Shown: in pieces, positions 16,393 to 25,805 of the stretch | Layout: each line of letters begins with the position of its first letter | How positions within the stretch are numbered: the first letter of the stretch is position 1 | From: Desulfosporosinus nitroreducens | Lineage (GTDB): Bacteria; Bacillota; Desulfitobacteriia; Desulfitobacteriales; Desulfitobacteriaceae | DNA length: 64,000 bases | Reading direction: 5' to 3' | Assembly (NCBI RefSeq): GCF_023897015.1 | Contig: NZ_JAMHFY010000011.1 | Location: 1 to 64,000 of the forward strand | Notes under the pieces: generated by a model | What the model was told of the DNA's origin: nothing | Database searches by the model: none | What the model saw: only the letters and a program-made list of their open reading frames with translations | Program-made: the position numbers and the translations under genes

Positions 16393-19161
16393 ATGAGGCT
16401 CAAGACGAAGTTATTCCTGGGATTCGCCTCCATTTTGGCCATAATGGCTGTATTCTTTGGGATCTCGATTTATTCCTTAGATCGAGCAAATAAGAGTGTG
16501 GAAAGCAATCAAAAGGAGCGTTACCAAAAAATCAAGCACTCAAAAATGGCTGAAACCGAACTCAACAATATTAGTAGGTATTTAAGAGATCTAGCTTTGT
16601 TGGAGATCGATAGTCATAGTTTCGCAGAGACTGTTCAATCGATCCGGGATTCCAGGGAGAAGGTCAAGACGGCCCTGAATGCCCTTGAGGCTTCGGCTAT
16701 CCGTGATGTTACAAAGAACTTGCTTAGCCAGATAAGAACCGAAAACCTTAATTACATTGAACTGCAAGAGGATTGCATAACTTTAGCTTCTTCTGACCAG
16801 AAGGAGGAGTTCGATAAGCTGATCAATGAAGGGGCGGAAGAACGGCGTCTGATATTCAAATACGTAGAAGAATTGAATAATCTTGAAGATGAGGCCATGA
16901 ATGACTTGATGCAATCGTCAGCTGCTGCCTATAACCGGGCAATTATGTTTTTTTTCATTTCTCTACTGGCAACATTGCTTGCCGGGGTAGGGATTACGCT
17001 TTGGATCACCCGCAGGGTTACAGAAGAGATACATAATGTCACTGAAGTTATGAGCAGTTTTTCGTCAATTCAGGAGCACATTGATTTGCCGCGCATTGGC
17101 ATCCATTCAAATGATGAGATCGGAGAAATTGCGGCATCCTTTAATGAGATGGCCCGTTCTTTAGAAGAGCACGCTATGCATGAAAAAGAATTTATTAAAG
17201 AAATTGAGGCGCAAAACTGGTTGAAGTCTGGAACGTCAGAAATTAACGCCTTATGCCAGGGGGTAGAGGACCTAAAAACTCTAGCCAATCTTTTGATCAC
17301 AAAGATAATCCCCATGGTCGAAGCAAGTTATGGCGTCTTTTATATCATGGAGGAATACGGGGAAAAGCAGTGCCTCATAAAGTATGCAGTCTATGCGCCT
17401 AGTCCGCTAGGATTTGTAGGGGAGCTTTTTCTCCTTGGGGAAGGTCTGGTGGGGCAGAGTGCTTTAGAAAACAGAACGATTATTATGGGCGGGGTCCCAG
17501 GAGATTATATTAAGATTTCCTCAGGTCTGGGACACACTTTACCCAAAGGCATTATTATACTTCCGGTGGCGTTTGAGGGGCAGGTAGTAGCTGTCATGGA
17601 ACTGGCATCTCTTCAACCGTACAGCCCCCTGCAACAGGAGTTGCTGGAACTTATCTCAAAGAATATTGGGATTACTATCAACCGTATTCAAGCTCACATG
17701 AAAATTGGAAGCCTCTTGAAGGAATCACAGGTCTTGACTGAAGAACTTCAGTCCCAATCAGAAGAACTTCAGTTGCAGCAGGAGGAACTCAAATCCTTTA
17801 ACGAGAATCTAGAGGAGCAGTATAAACAGTCTGAAAAGAGGGCAACGGAACTGGAAGCCTTGAAAGCGGCCCTTGAAGAAAAAGCTCGACAGCTTGAAGA
17901 AAGTTCAAATTATAAATCAGAGTTTCTCTCAAATATGTCGCATGAGTTGAGGACGCCGCTGAATAGCTTGCTGATCCTTTCTCAAATGCTGACCGAGAAC
18001 AAGGAAGGCAACTTGACGCCCAGTCAAGTTGAATATGTGAAAACTATCTTTTCTTCCGGAAATGAACTGTTGACCCTAATTAATGACATTTTAGACCTCT
18101 CTAAAATAGAAGCAGGCAAGATAACTATTGAGCCTGAGGTTTTGGAATTGGCTGATATGATGCGCTATGTCGAACAATATTTTCTGCCTGTGGCAAGCCA
18201 AAAGAATCTGGACTTTATAGTCGAAATGAGTGAAGACCTGCCCGACACTACTTTTATGGACGAACAAAGACTCTTACAAATCTTAAAGAATTTATTATCC
18301 AATGCGTTTAAATTTACAGACAGCGGAAGTGTCTCACTCCAAATTAGAAGAGCCGAAGATCAAGTGATTGCTAAGAACAATATATTGAAGGATGCTGAGT
18401 GGTTACTGGCCTTTTCCGTAACAGATACGGGCATTGGAATTCCGAAGTACAAGCAGACCATGATTTTTGAGGCATTCCAGCAGGCGAACGGGACAACGGC
18501 CAGGAAATACGGGGGCACGGGTTTGGGCTTAACCATTAGTCAGAAGATCGCCAGGTTGTTAGGCGGGTATATTGATATTGACAGTGTTGAGGGAAAGGGG
18601 AGTACGTTTACACTCTATCTGCCCGGCAATGACTTTAGAAAAGAGGTTTTCGATAAACCTTGTGCCGAAGCGGCTGCTGCCTGTTTAGATAATTTTCCGG
18701 TTCAAGGGGCAGAATCGGTTAGAACAGTATCGGAAGCTGTACGTAAGGTGGATGAATCTCAAAAAGTGGAGAACGGAAATGCGCGCTTGGAAGGTAAGAA
18801 GATCTTAGTTGTGGACGATGATATGCGAAATGTATTTGCCCTTACTACAGCCCTAGAAAATAAAAAAATTAAGGCATTTTTTGCGGAGAACGGCAGAGAG
18901 GGTATAGAGGTTTTACAGAAAAATCCGGATATTGACTTAGTACTTATGGACATTATGATGCCTGAGATGGATGGATATGAAGCGTTGCGCCGTATTCGTC
19001 AAATTCCTGAGTATGCCAACTTACCGATTATTGCCCTGACGGCCAAGGCTATGAAAAACGATAGAGAAAAATGCATCGAAGCGGGTGCGTCAGATTATAT
19101 TAGTAAGCCAGTTAACCTTGAACAGTTATTTTCATTAATCAAGATTTGGTTGTATAGATAG
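16393..19161 (+). CDS. Hybrid sensor histidine kinase / response regulator
   Basis: A 922-residue membrane kinase. Segments in order: membrane helix (about 8-28), external four-helix-like sensor, second helix (about 183-205), HAMP, a GAF-like domain (about 285-435), a long coiled coil (residues 440-505), HisKA with His517 in NMSHELRTPLNS, an ATPase with NAFKFT, DTGIGIP and GGTGLGLTISQK, and a C-terminal receiver with Asp853 in VLMDIMMPEMDG. The carried receiver suggests a phosphorelay or allosteric output rather than direct DNA binding. AAGGAAG precedes the ATG. It is joined to cheR with one base between, followed by another kinase. Confidence 0.9.
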   Translation: MRLKTKLFLGFASILAIMAVFFGISIYSLDRANKSVESNQKERYQKIKHSKMAETELNNISRYLRDLALLEIDSHSFAETVQSIRDSREKVKTALNALEASAIRDVTKNLLSQIRTENLNYIELQEDCITLASSDQKEEFDKLINEGAEERRLIFKYVEELNNLEDEAMNDLMQSSAAAYNRAIMFFFISLLATLLAGVGITLWITRRVTEEIHNVTEVMSSFSSIQEHIDLPRIGIHSNDEIGEIAASFNEMARSLEEHAMHEKEFIKEIEAQNWLKSGTSEINALCQGVEDLKTLANLLITKIIPMVEASYGVFYIMEEYGEKQCLIKYAVYAPSPLGFVGELFLLGEGLVGQSALENRTIIMGGVPGDYIKISSGLGHTLPKGIIILPVAFEGQVVAVMELASLQPYSPLQQELLELISKNIGITINRIQAHMKIGSLLKESQVLTEELQSQSEELQLQQEELKSFNENLEEQYKQSEKRATELEALKAALEEKARQLEESSNYKSEFLSNMSHELRTPLNSLLILSQMLTENKEGNLTPSQVEYVKTIFSSGNELLTLINDILDLSKIEAGKITIEPEVLELADMMRYVEQYFLPVASQKNLDFIVEMSEDLPDTTFMDEQRLLQILKNLLSNAFKFTDSGSVSLQIRRAEDQVIAKNNILKDAEWLLAFSVTDTGIGIPKYKQTMIFEAFQQANGTTARKYGGTGLGLTISQKIARLLGGYIDIDSVEGKGSTFTLYLPGNDFRKEVFDKPCAEAAAACLDNFPVQGAESVRTVSEAVRKVDESQKVENGNARLEGKKILVVDDDMRNVFALTTALENKKIKAFFAENGREGIEVLQKNPDIDLVLMDIMMPEMDGYEALRRIRQIPEYANLPIIALTAKAMKNDREKCIEAGASDYISKPVNLEQLFSLIKIWLYR

Positions 19162-19162
19162 G

Positions 19163-20032
19163 ATGAATAGGGTGAGTTCAAAGAAAAACGAGAAAACTGT
19201 TGAGACAGAAAGCCCAGATGAATTAGAAAAAATTGAAATACAGTTGCTTTTAGAGGGGATATTCCTTTACTGTGGTTTCGACTTTAGAAATTATGTGTCA
19301 GCTTCTATAAGACGAAGAATTTGGAACCGCATTCGGGCTGAAAGGTTAAAAAATGTGTCCAGCTTACAGGAAAAGGTTCTTCATGACCCCTGTGCAATGG
19401 CGCGGTTGCTCTCGGATTTCTCGATTCACGTATCAGAAATGTTCAGGGACCCATATTTTTTTAAGTCTTTCAGGAAGAACGTAATTCCGCTTCTTAAAGA
19501 GCTCCCCTTTGTCCGTATTTGGCATGCGGGTTGTTCCACAGGGGAAGAAGTTTATTCGATGGCTATCATACTATACGAGGAAGGTCTTTACCATAAAACA
19601 AAGATTTACGCCACGGATATGAATGAAGATTTGCTAAGAAAGGCTAAGGAAGGGGTTTACTCGTTAGATAAAATGCGGGCGTACAAAGACAATTACCTGC
19701 TAGCAGGAGGAATAAACGATTTTGAGGAGTATTATAAGGTCTGCCAGGACAAAGCTATTTTCTATTCCTTTCTAACCCGAAACGTGGTATTCGCCCAACA
19801 TAACCTGGCTACAGATCATTCCTTTAATGAATTTCATGTAATTATCTGCAGGAATGTCATGATTTATTTTGATAAAGTCCTGCAAAACCGTGTGCATAGA
19901 CTGTTTCATGAGAGCCTGAGTATGTCAGGTATCTTGGGGTTAGGCGGTAAGGAGGACATAGCTTTTAACAATTACTCTCATTGTTATGAAGCATTTAATG
20001 CGGAGCAAAAAATCTATCGTAAGGTAAAATAG
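19163..20032 (+). CDS. CheR-type protein-glutamate O-methyltransferase
   Basis: A 289-residue SAM-dependent methyltransferase of the chemoreceptor-methylating family. The N-terminal helical domain contains ISVRRR-like SASIRRRIWNRIR, and the catalytic domain SEMFRDPYFF, IWHAGCSTGEEVYSMA (SAM loop), IYATDMNEDLLRKAKEGVYS and VIICRNVMIYFD. It starts at ATG 19163, one base after the hybrid kinase stop; GTG at 19172 is an alternative. No cheB, cheA or cheW is nearby, so its target may be a sensor in this cluster or the chemoreceptor at 26 kb. That is inference. Confidence 0.88.
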   Translation: MNRVSSKKNEKTVETESPDELEKIEIQLLLEGIFLYCGFDFRNYVSASIRRRIWNRIRAERLKNVSSLQEKVLHDPCAMARLLSDFSIHVSEMFRDPYFFKSFRKNVIPLLKELPFVRIWHAGCSTGEEVYSMAIILYEEGLYHKTKIYATDMNEDLLRKAKEGVYSLDKMRAYKDNYLLAGGINDFEEYYKVCQDKAIFYSFLTRNVVFAQHNLATDHSFNEFHVIICRNVMIYFDKVLQNRVHRLFHESLSMSGILGLGGKEDIAFNNYSHCYEAFNAEQKIYRKVK

Positions 20033-20052
20033 CAAAGCAAAGCAAAGCAAAT
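20031..20052 (+). repeat. Short tandem repeat AGCAA x4
   Basis: Four head-to-tail AGCAA units lie directly behind the cheR stop codon. It could vary by slippage, but it is outside coding sequence. Confidence 0.6.
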
Positions 20053-20123
20053 AAAATAAAATCGGTTACGAATCCATTAAGAGAGATAAAAATAATCTGA
20101 GGGGTACCGAGGATGAGCAAAAA

Positions 20124-22082
20124 ATGAAAATCTTAATTGTTGATGACCGTCGAGAAAATTTATTGGCTTTGGAGGCTGTGCTCAAATCACCAGACTATCA
20201 GTTGGTTTTTGCCAGCTCCGGAGAAGAGGCCTTAAAATGCTTACTGAAAGATGATTTTGCAGTGATTCTGTTAGACGTACAGATGCCTGGAATGGATGGA
20301 TTTGAAACTGCCAAGCTCGTTAGGGCAAGAAAAAGGAACGAAGATACACCCATTATTTTCATTACAGCAATCTATCATTCCACGGAAAACATTGCGCAAG
20401 GATATTCTTTGGGTGCGATTGACTATTTGTTTAAACCATTTAACCCAGAAATGCTCAAATCTAAGATAGAGGCATTTGTAAAGATACATTTTCATAAGAA
20501 GGAAATTAAGCTTCAAAACGAATTGCTGAAGCAACATGCCCTTGAGCTTCAAACCATGAATGAAAACTTGGAACGAACTACTTTGGATTTGCGCAAGGCT
20601 GAAGCGCTGTCTCGCGTGATTGGAGAAACTTCCATAGATACTTTGATCACTATGGATACTTTGGGTCAAGTTATTAATTCAAATCCTGCGATAACGGGGA
20701 TGTTCGGTTATGAGCATGAGGAGTTACAGGGAAAGAATGTATCAAAGCTTTTTCATGGAGAAAGCTTTTCTTTCCTGAATATTATGAATTACCTTGATAA
20801 AAGTAAAATCAAGATACTAGACGCTACGGCCATGCATAAAAATGGGACAACTTTCCCAGTAGAGATTCAGATCGGAGTGGCCAGTATTGGAGAGCAGCAG
20901 GTTGTCGTCTGGTCTGTGAGGGATATTACTGAGCGGAAACAGTTAGAGAAAGAGCGGAAAGATCGCTATAAAACTCTGGAAAGGCTCGTTCTTGAGCGAA
21001 CAAGCGAACTCTTCCATACGAATAAAAAGCTCAAAGAAGAAATATTCGAACGTAACAAAATTGCCAAAGAGTTGAGAGAGACAGGCCTTATGCTTAACAA
21101 TATTCTTGAAAGCATAACGGATGTCTTCTTTACTCTAGATCACCAAGGGCAGTTCATCTATGTCAATAAAGAGGCAGAGAAATATTGGTTAAAGGGGCGG
21201 GAAGAGTTAATCGGTCGAAATATTTGGGAAGTTTTCCCTGAGTCGCTTGCTGAGTTCCACCCTTTTTTTAAAAGGGCCATGAACACGAGGGAAACCGAAC
21301 ATTTTGAGATTAAGGGACGCAATTCCGATACACCGTATGAAGTGCATGTTTATCCATCTGAGGAAGGCTTGTCCGTATATTACCATGATATTTCCGAACG
21401 CAGGATGTTTGAAAAGGAAATGGCTCGTTTAGACCGCTTAAACCTTGTGGGGCAAATGGCGGCGGGGATCGGTCACGAAGTTAGAAACCCGATGACTACC
21501 GTTCGGGGGTTCCTTCAGTTATTAGGGGACAAAGAAGAATTTAAACAGTCAAAGGGTTATTTTGATCTGATGATCGAAGAGCTTGACAGGGCAAACAACA
21601 TTATCACAGAATTCCTAAGCCTGGCTAAGACTAAGACCATAGATTTGAAGGTCTTGAATCTCAACAGTCTTTTAGAGAACCTGTTCCCGTTGATTCAGGC
21701 GGACGCGATGGTTAGCGACAAGAACATTATAATAGAACTTCAGGATATTGAAGTCTTGTCCCTGGACGAGAAGGAGATTCGCCAGCTAGTTTTGAACCTT
21801 GTCCGAAATGGAATGGAAGCGATGCCGGATGGCGGGACACTGACGATAAGAACGTTCATGGAAGGGGATGTGGTCGTTCTGGCGGTGCAGGATGAAGGGA
21901 CTGGCATTAAGGGTCAGAACCTTGAGAAGGTCGGGACTCCTTTTTTTACCACTAAAGAGAATGGTACAGGTTTAGGACTGGCTACCTGTTTCAGCATTAG
22001 TGCCAGGCACAACGCTAAAATAGATATTGATACGGGATTATCGGGAACGACATTTTTTGTACGGTTTAAGCCGAACTTATAA
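20124..22082 (+). CDS. REC-PAS-PAS histidine kinase
   Basis: A 652-residue soluble kinase with no membrane segment. Residues 1-120 form a receiver with Asp51 in ILLDVQMPGMDGFE. A linker helix is followed by PAS 1 (about 170-275, TITMDTLGQVINSNPAITGMFGY ... VVWSVRDITERKQ), a coiled coil, PAS 2 (about 320-430, ITDVFFTLDHQGQFIYVNKEAEKYW), then HisKA with His451 in AAGIGHEVRNPMTT and an ATPase ending GTGLGLATCFSI, the NtrB/KinA-like type. It probably receives phosphate from the hybrid kinase upstream and relays it to an unseen output. The ATG has only a weak GGATG site. Confidence 0.87.
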   Translation: MKILIVDDRRENLLALEAVLKSPDYQLVFASSGEEALKCLLKDDFAVILLDVQMPGMDGFETAKLVRARKRNEDTPIIFITAIYHSTENIAQGYSLGAIDYLFKPFNPEMLKSKIEAFVKIHFHKKEIKLQNELLKQHALELQTMNENLERTTLDLRKAEALSRVIGETSIDTLITMDTLGQVINSNPAITGMFGYEHEELQGKNVSKLFHGESFSFLNIMNYLDKSKIKILDATAMHKNGTTFPVEIQIGVASIGEQQVVVWSVRDITERKQLEKERKDRYKTLERLVLERTSELFHTNKKLKEEIFERNKIAKELRETGLMLNNILESITDVFFTLDHQGQFIYVNKEAEKYWLKGREELIGRNIWEVFPESLAEFHPFFKRAMNTRETEHFEIKGRNSDTPYEVHVYPSEEGLSVYYHDISERRMFEKEMARLDRLNLVGQMAAGIGHEVRNPMTTVRGFLQLLGDKEEFKQSKGYFDLMIEELDRANNIITEFLSLAKTKTIDLKVLNLNSLLENLFPLIQADAMVSDKNIIIELQDIEVLSLDEKEIRQLVLNLVRNGMEAMPDGGTLTIRTFMEGDVVVLAVQDEGTGIKGQNLEKVGTPFFTTKENGTGLGLATCFSISARHNAKIDIDTGLSGTTFFVRFKPNL

Positions 22083-22245
22083 ACTGAAATTTTTTCTATA
22101 ATACAATTTTTTCGTTTCATTTAAGTAAGAGTTTTAATACAGCGGTGAATAGTGTTGCAGGAAATTTAGAAAGTATGTGGAATGCTAGATGGGTGTTAAA
22201 TGGTAGTGCGATCAGGGTTTGGAAAAAATGAAGGGGAGCGATACT

Positions 22246-22953
22246 GTGACGATTAATGCTCTAATGATTAAACGAAAGGCCATTGAGCTAGGGGCAGACC
22301 TGGTCGGGATAGCAGATTTGACACGTGTTGAAGGGCTTCCTACCGTACCCCAGGGACTTTTAGAGCCCTACACTCATGCTGTCGTGATTGCTGTTGCCAT
22401 TTCTCCGGATATTTTTGAACAAATCGTGAATGAACCAACCCCCTTGTACCTGCATCATTATTTGGCTGCGAATATATTATTAGATGATATTAGCCTGCGT
22501 CTGCAAAGAGAGATTATCGGCAATGGCTTCCGCGCTCTTGCCATTCCTGCTTCACAAGTTGTCGATAAGGTTAACTGGATGGGCCATATATCACATAAAG
22601 CTATGGCTAAGGCTGCAGGCCTTGGATGGCAGGGGAAAAGCCTCTTGCTTGTAACTCCAGGATATGGTCCACGCGTGCGGTTAGCCACGTTACTGACCGA
22701 TGCACCATTTGAGCCAGATCCTATTCTAACTAATCGATGCGGCAAATGTAAAAATTGCCAAGAGGCCTGTCCCGCTTCCGCTATAAAAGGGGGCTCATGG
22801 GAAGATCATCCTCAAACGAGAGAGGAAGCTCTTCACTTTTCACGATGTGTGGAAAAGGTTAATGAAGATTTTGCAAAGCGGCCTGAAATCGGAAAGCCCA
22901 TATGCGGGGTTTGTATTAAGGTCTGTCCTTGGGGAAAGCCTAAGGGGAAATAA
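22246..22953 (+). CDS. QueG-like [4Fe-4S] protein (epoxyqueuosine-reductase-related)
   Basis: A 235-residue iron-sulfur protein with the QueG-type layout but too short for true QueG. Residues near the N-terminus ([24 protein letters not shown]) and [34 protein letters not shown] match the corrinoid-binding fold of that family. Two clusters follow: [16 protein letters not shown] and a [14 protein letters not shown] set. It lacks the HEAT-like C-terminus of QueG, so I do not call the tRNA reaction. I choose the GTG at 22246, 7 bases behind GGGGAG, over an upstream TTG. Confidence 0.75.
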   Translation: MTINALMIKRKAIELGADLVGIADLTRVEGLPTVPQGLLEPYTHAVVIAVAISPDIFEQIVNEPTPLYLHHYLAANILLDDISLRLQREIIGNGFRALAIPASQVVDKVNWMGHISHKAMAKAAGLGWQGKSLLLVTPGYGPRVRLATLLTDAPFEPDPILTNRCGKCKNCQEACPASAIKGGSWEDHPQTREEALHFSRCVEKVNEDFAKRPEIGKPICGVCIKVCPWGKPKGK

Positions 22954-22969
22954 GAAGGATGAGTCTGGC

Positions 22970-23011
22970 AGAGCAAGAAGCTCCCTTTAAAAGGGATAAG
23001 CTACTTGCTCT
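22970..23011 (+). repeat. AGAGCAAG hairpin element, copy 2
   Basis: AGAGCAAG (22970-22977) pairs with CTTGCTCT (23004-23011), with inner AGCT/AGCT and CCCTTT/AAAGGG stems. It has the same outer stem as copy 1 at 16175 and is followed by TCTTTG. Confidence 0.6.
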
Positions 23012-23045
23012 TCTTTGTATTACTCAAAGCATAGATATACTTTTA

Positions 23046-23192
23046 ATTGAGGCCTTTCAACAGGCAAATGGGACAACTGCCAGGAAATACGGGGGTACTG
23101 GCTTAGGTTTATCGATTAGCAGGAAACTTGCTAATCTGTTAAATTTTGAACAGATGTTTTCCCTAATCAAGATTGGTTATATAGATGATTAA
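23046..23192 (+). pseudogene. Remnant of a second hybrid histidine kinase
   Basis: The frame reads [32 protein letters not shown] and then jumps to [16 protein letters not shown]. The first part matches the ATPase G box and the second the last residues of the receiver domain of the kinase at 16393 ([43 protein letters not shown]). About 600 bases between those points are missing, along with everything before. An ATG at 22959 opens a 77-codon frame through the upstream hairpin, but that is not a credible gene. Confidence 0.8.
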
Positions 23193-23277
23193 TTTGCCGA
23201 AATCTCATAATTTTTTCATATAAAGAACAAAGACGGGTACATTATATGGAAATAATATCAAGAGGGTGAATAAGTAA

Positions 23278-24804
23278 ATGAATCAACATGGCTTTGCTAA
23301 ATTTCCTTTCGAAACTTCTCCCAAGTCCTTTTGGATCGCTTCTACACCAAAGACTGATTATCCAACTCTGAATGAAGACATGCAGGTAGATGTCGCTATA
23401 ATTGGTGGAGGAATGGTTGGGATTTCTTCAGCTTATTTGCTTAGTGAAGAGGGCTTGAAGGTAGCCGTTTTAGAAGCCGACCGTATCCTTCTGGGCACGA
23501 CTGCTCATACAACGGCCAAACTCACATCCCAACATGGGCTGATTTATGATCAGATAAAACGTCAAATGGGCCCGGAAAAAGCGAGACAGTATGCAGAAGC
23601 TAATGAGACTGCGATCAAGTTTGTTGCTCATCTTATAGAAGAAAAAAAGATTGAGTGTGACTTTAGTTGGCAGTCAGCCTATGTATATACCCAGTCGGAT
23701 GACTATATTCAAAAACTTCAAGACGAACAGGCTGTGGCTGCAGAATTAGGGATCAAAGCATTTTATCAGACGGAACTAGCGATCCCGATTCCGATTAAAG
23801 GGGCTCTTAGGTTTGATGATCAAGCCCAGTTCCATCCCCGTAAATATTTACTAACCCTTGCCAAGATGATTGAAGAAAAAGGCAACAAGATTTTCGAGCA
23901 ATCCAGAGTTGTAGATCTCCAAGGAGAAGGTCCTTATTCTGTATTTACGCATAATGGCAAGAAGGTTACCGCCCGATTTGTCATCATGGCATCACATTAT
24001 CCCTGTCATAACTTTCCCGGGCTCTATTTCACTAGATTGTATACGGAAAGGGCTTATGCCGTAGTGGCTAAAGCCAAGGAATCTTTCCCTGGCGGAATGT
24101 ATATTAATGCTGAAACTCCTACCCGATCACTTCGTTCTTTGCCTACAGAGGATGGAGAGAGGATCTTGATTGTTGGAGAAAAGCATAAAACTGGTCATGG
24201 ACAGAATTTAACTCAGCACTATCAAAATTTAATAGATTTTGCTGAGGAGCTTTTTACAGTAGAGGAATTTTCTTATCGCTGGTCAACTCAAGATTGTACG
24301 TCGATGGACGATATTCCGTATATAGGGCAGATGACGTCTGATCGGCCCAATCTATATATTGCAAGTGGATTCAGAAAATGGGGGATGACTAATAGCACAG
24401 TCTCAGGGATGATTTTGAGAGATTTAATCGTCAAAGGGGAATCTCCTTGGCAAGAAGTTTATCACCCGTCACGTTTTACATCCTCTTCAGCCGTTAATTT
24501 TATTGTTCAGAATGCGGATGTTGGGATTAATTTTATATCTGGAAAACTTAAGTCAATTGAGGATACCCCCTCTGTCGAACGTGGTGAGGCCAAAGTTACA
24601 GATGTCAAAGGGCATAGAGCGGGAGTTTATAAGGATTATCATAATGAATTTCATATTGTAGATACTACATGTACACATATGGGGTGTGAAGTGCAGTGGA
24701 ATGATGCAGAAAACTCCTGGGATTGCCCCTGCCATGGGTCACGCTTTACAGTAGATGGGAAGATCGTAGAAGGACCGGCGATGAAAGAGCTTGAGAAGCT
24801 ATAG
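23278..24804 (+). CDS. FAD-dependent oxidoreductase with C-terminal Rieske domain
   Basis: A 508-residue two-part enzyme. The DAO-like flavin domain has VDVAIIGGGMVGISSAYLLSEEGLKVAVLEADR (about residues 37-70) and SMDDIPYIGQMTSDRPNLYIASGFRKWGMTNST near the end of the FAD fold. The last 70 residues are a Rieske [2Fe-2S] domain: CTHMGCEV and CPCHGSRF supply the two Cys-X-His pairs. Fusions of this type resemble gamma-glutamylputrescine-oxidase relatives, but the electron donor and substrate are unknown. Its stop overlaps the end of the converging DUF2935 gene by 6 bases. Confidence 0.87.
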   Translation: MNQHGFAKFPFETSPKSFWIASTPKTDYPTLNEDMQVDVAIIGGGMVGISSAYLLSEEGLKVAVLEADRILLGTTAHTTAKLTSQHGLIYDQIKRQMGPEKARQYAEANETAIKFVAHLIEEKKIECDFSWQSAYVYTQSDDYIQKLQDEQAVAAELGIKAFYQTELAIPIPIKGALRFDDQAQFHPRKYLLTLAKMIEEKGNKIFEQSRVVDLQGEGPYSVFTHNGKKVTARFVIMASHYPCHNFPGLYFTRLYTERAYAVVAKAKESFPGGMYINAETPTRSLRSLPTEDGERILIVGEKHKTGHGQNLTQHYQNLIDFAEELFTVEEFSYRWSTQDCTSMDDIPYIGQMTSDRPNLYIASGFRKWGMTNSTVSGMILRDLIVKGESPWQEVYHPSRFTSSSAVNFIVQNADVGINFISGKLKSIEDTPSVERGEAKVTDVKGHRAGVYKDYHNEFHIVDTTCTHMGCEVQWNDAENSWDCPCHGSRFTVDGKIVEGPAMKELEKL

Positions 24805-25611
24805 TTTCTCCATAATCCTTGGTTTTCCTGGGTCACAGGAGGGGCTTTGGACGTCGGAAACCGAGGAGAGTTTTGTCAAATAATAGCACTCTTCCCGCAA
24901 CATATGATCGGGTATTAAGGGATCAATAATTCCTAAGGCAGTTTTGTTGAGGAGCATTTCTTGCAGTTGCATTAGAAATTGGTTGAATTGTAGAATTAGC
25001 CCGGATGCCTGGTGATTAAACTGTGCTAACTCAGGGAAATGTTGAACTGCCCTAGAGAAGCCAGCCATTTCAATAGCCTTTTGATAAGAAAGTTCAAAGT
25101 CCCTATTAAAACGCTGACCTTGCGCTCGTAATGCCTTTTCTACAGCGTCCAGTGAGATTGCGATTGAATCCGCATGTCCCACTGCATCAAGTAACCAAAT
25201 CAGATGGTAATGGGTAGGATGAAGCAGAGGGACTTCTTCCCCTTTTATCAAATATTCCAGGATCAACTGATACTCCTCTAACTCGTTAACCATATGGCTT
25301 ACCAATGAAGGGGGTAAATTTAAACCAATTTGACCTTCGAGATGTCGACGGATCAGGCGAAATTTGAACTCCTTTAATTGTTGAACCCGTTGCCAAATGA
25401 GTTTATGGATGCTATTTAACTCCTCCCTGCTTAAATCATGGCGAGTTCGCGCAAGTAAATTATCAAACTCTTTAATGAAGTAGTGAGCGCGACCTATTTC
25501 GTCTTTTTCGGAGGGACTTAGAGATTTGAAGAAAAAGCGAGAATGATCACCAAGAATCTGCAACCAGAAACGGTGCTCATATAAAGCACAGGTATTGAAT
25601 TCAGCGGTCAT
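24799..25611 (-). CDS. DUF2935 family protein
   Basis: A 270-residue, mostly helical protein of the DUF2935 family. Two similar halves each start with a short histidine-bearing helix (ALYEHRFWLQILGDHSRFFFKSLSPSE; HPTHYHLIWLLDAVGHADSIAISLDAVE), suggesting a ferritin-like four-helix bundle with metal-binding His/Glu. That is inference; no activity is established. The ATG is preceded by a perfect AAGGAGG, but this site is buried in a 15-bp hairpin ending exactly at the start codon. The gene converges on, and slightly overlaps, the Rieske oxidoreductase. Confidence 0.8.
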   Translation of the reverse strand: MTAEFNTCALYEHRFWLQILGDHSRFFFKSLSPSEKDEIGRAHYFIKEFDNLLARTRHDLSREELNSIHKLIWQRVQQLKEFKFRLIRRHLEGQIGLNLPPSLVSHMVNELEEYQLILEYLIKGEEVPLLHPTHYHLIWLLDAVGHADSIAISLDAVEKALRAQGQRFNRDFELSYQKAIEMAGFSRAVQHFPELAQFNHQASGLILQFNQFLMQLQEMLLNKTALGIIDPLIPDHMLREECYYLTKLSSVSDVQSPSCDPGKPRIMEKL

Positions 25612-25679
25612 GTAATAACCTCCTTCTTAGACTTCTAATCCTGTTAACTAGGATATTGCTCTTTGAAGGAGGTTATTAC
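25612..25679 (-). promoter_or_regulatory. RBS-sequestering hairpin ahead of the DUF2935 gene
   Basis: GTAATAACCTCCTTC (25612-25626) and GAAGGAGGTTATTAC (25665-25679) are perfect 15-base inverted repeats with a 38-base loop. In the minus-strand transcript the second arm is GAAGGAGGTTATTAC followed immediately by ATG, so the whole ribosome binding site is paired. The loop can fold a smaller ATCCT/AGGAT stem. Confidence 0.65.
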
Positions 25680-25746
25680 TATTAAGGCTAACCAGAGGGC
25701 TGTGTGATTTTGCACCTTTAAATTGTCGTTAACTTAAGAAGTAGGA

Positions 25747-25805
25747 AAAGCCAAAGAGACAGACCCTTAATTCACAGTGGATTAAGGGTCTGTCCCTTTG
25801 GCTTT
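25747..25805. repeat. Long palindromic element
   Basis: The 25-base arms 25747-25771 and 25781-25805 pair with one mismatch around a 9-base loop (core AGACAGACCCTTAAT). Both neighbouring genes start away from it, so it terminates neither. The rest of 25806-26055 holds no gene. Confidence 0.7.

Noticed and set aside
22959-23192. A 77-codon ORF starting [10 protein letters not shown]
   Set aside because: Its first third is the AGAGCAAG hairpin and the rest is a deletion remnant of a histidine kinase, so it is not a gene of its own.
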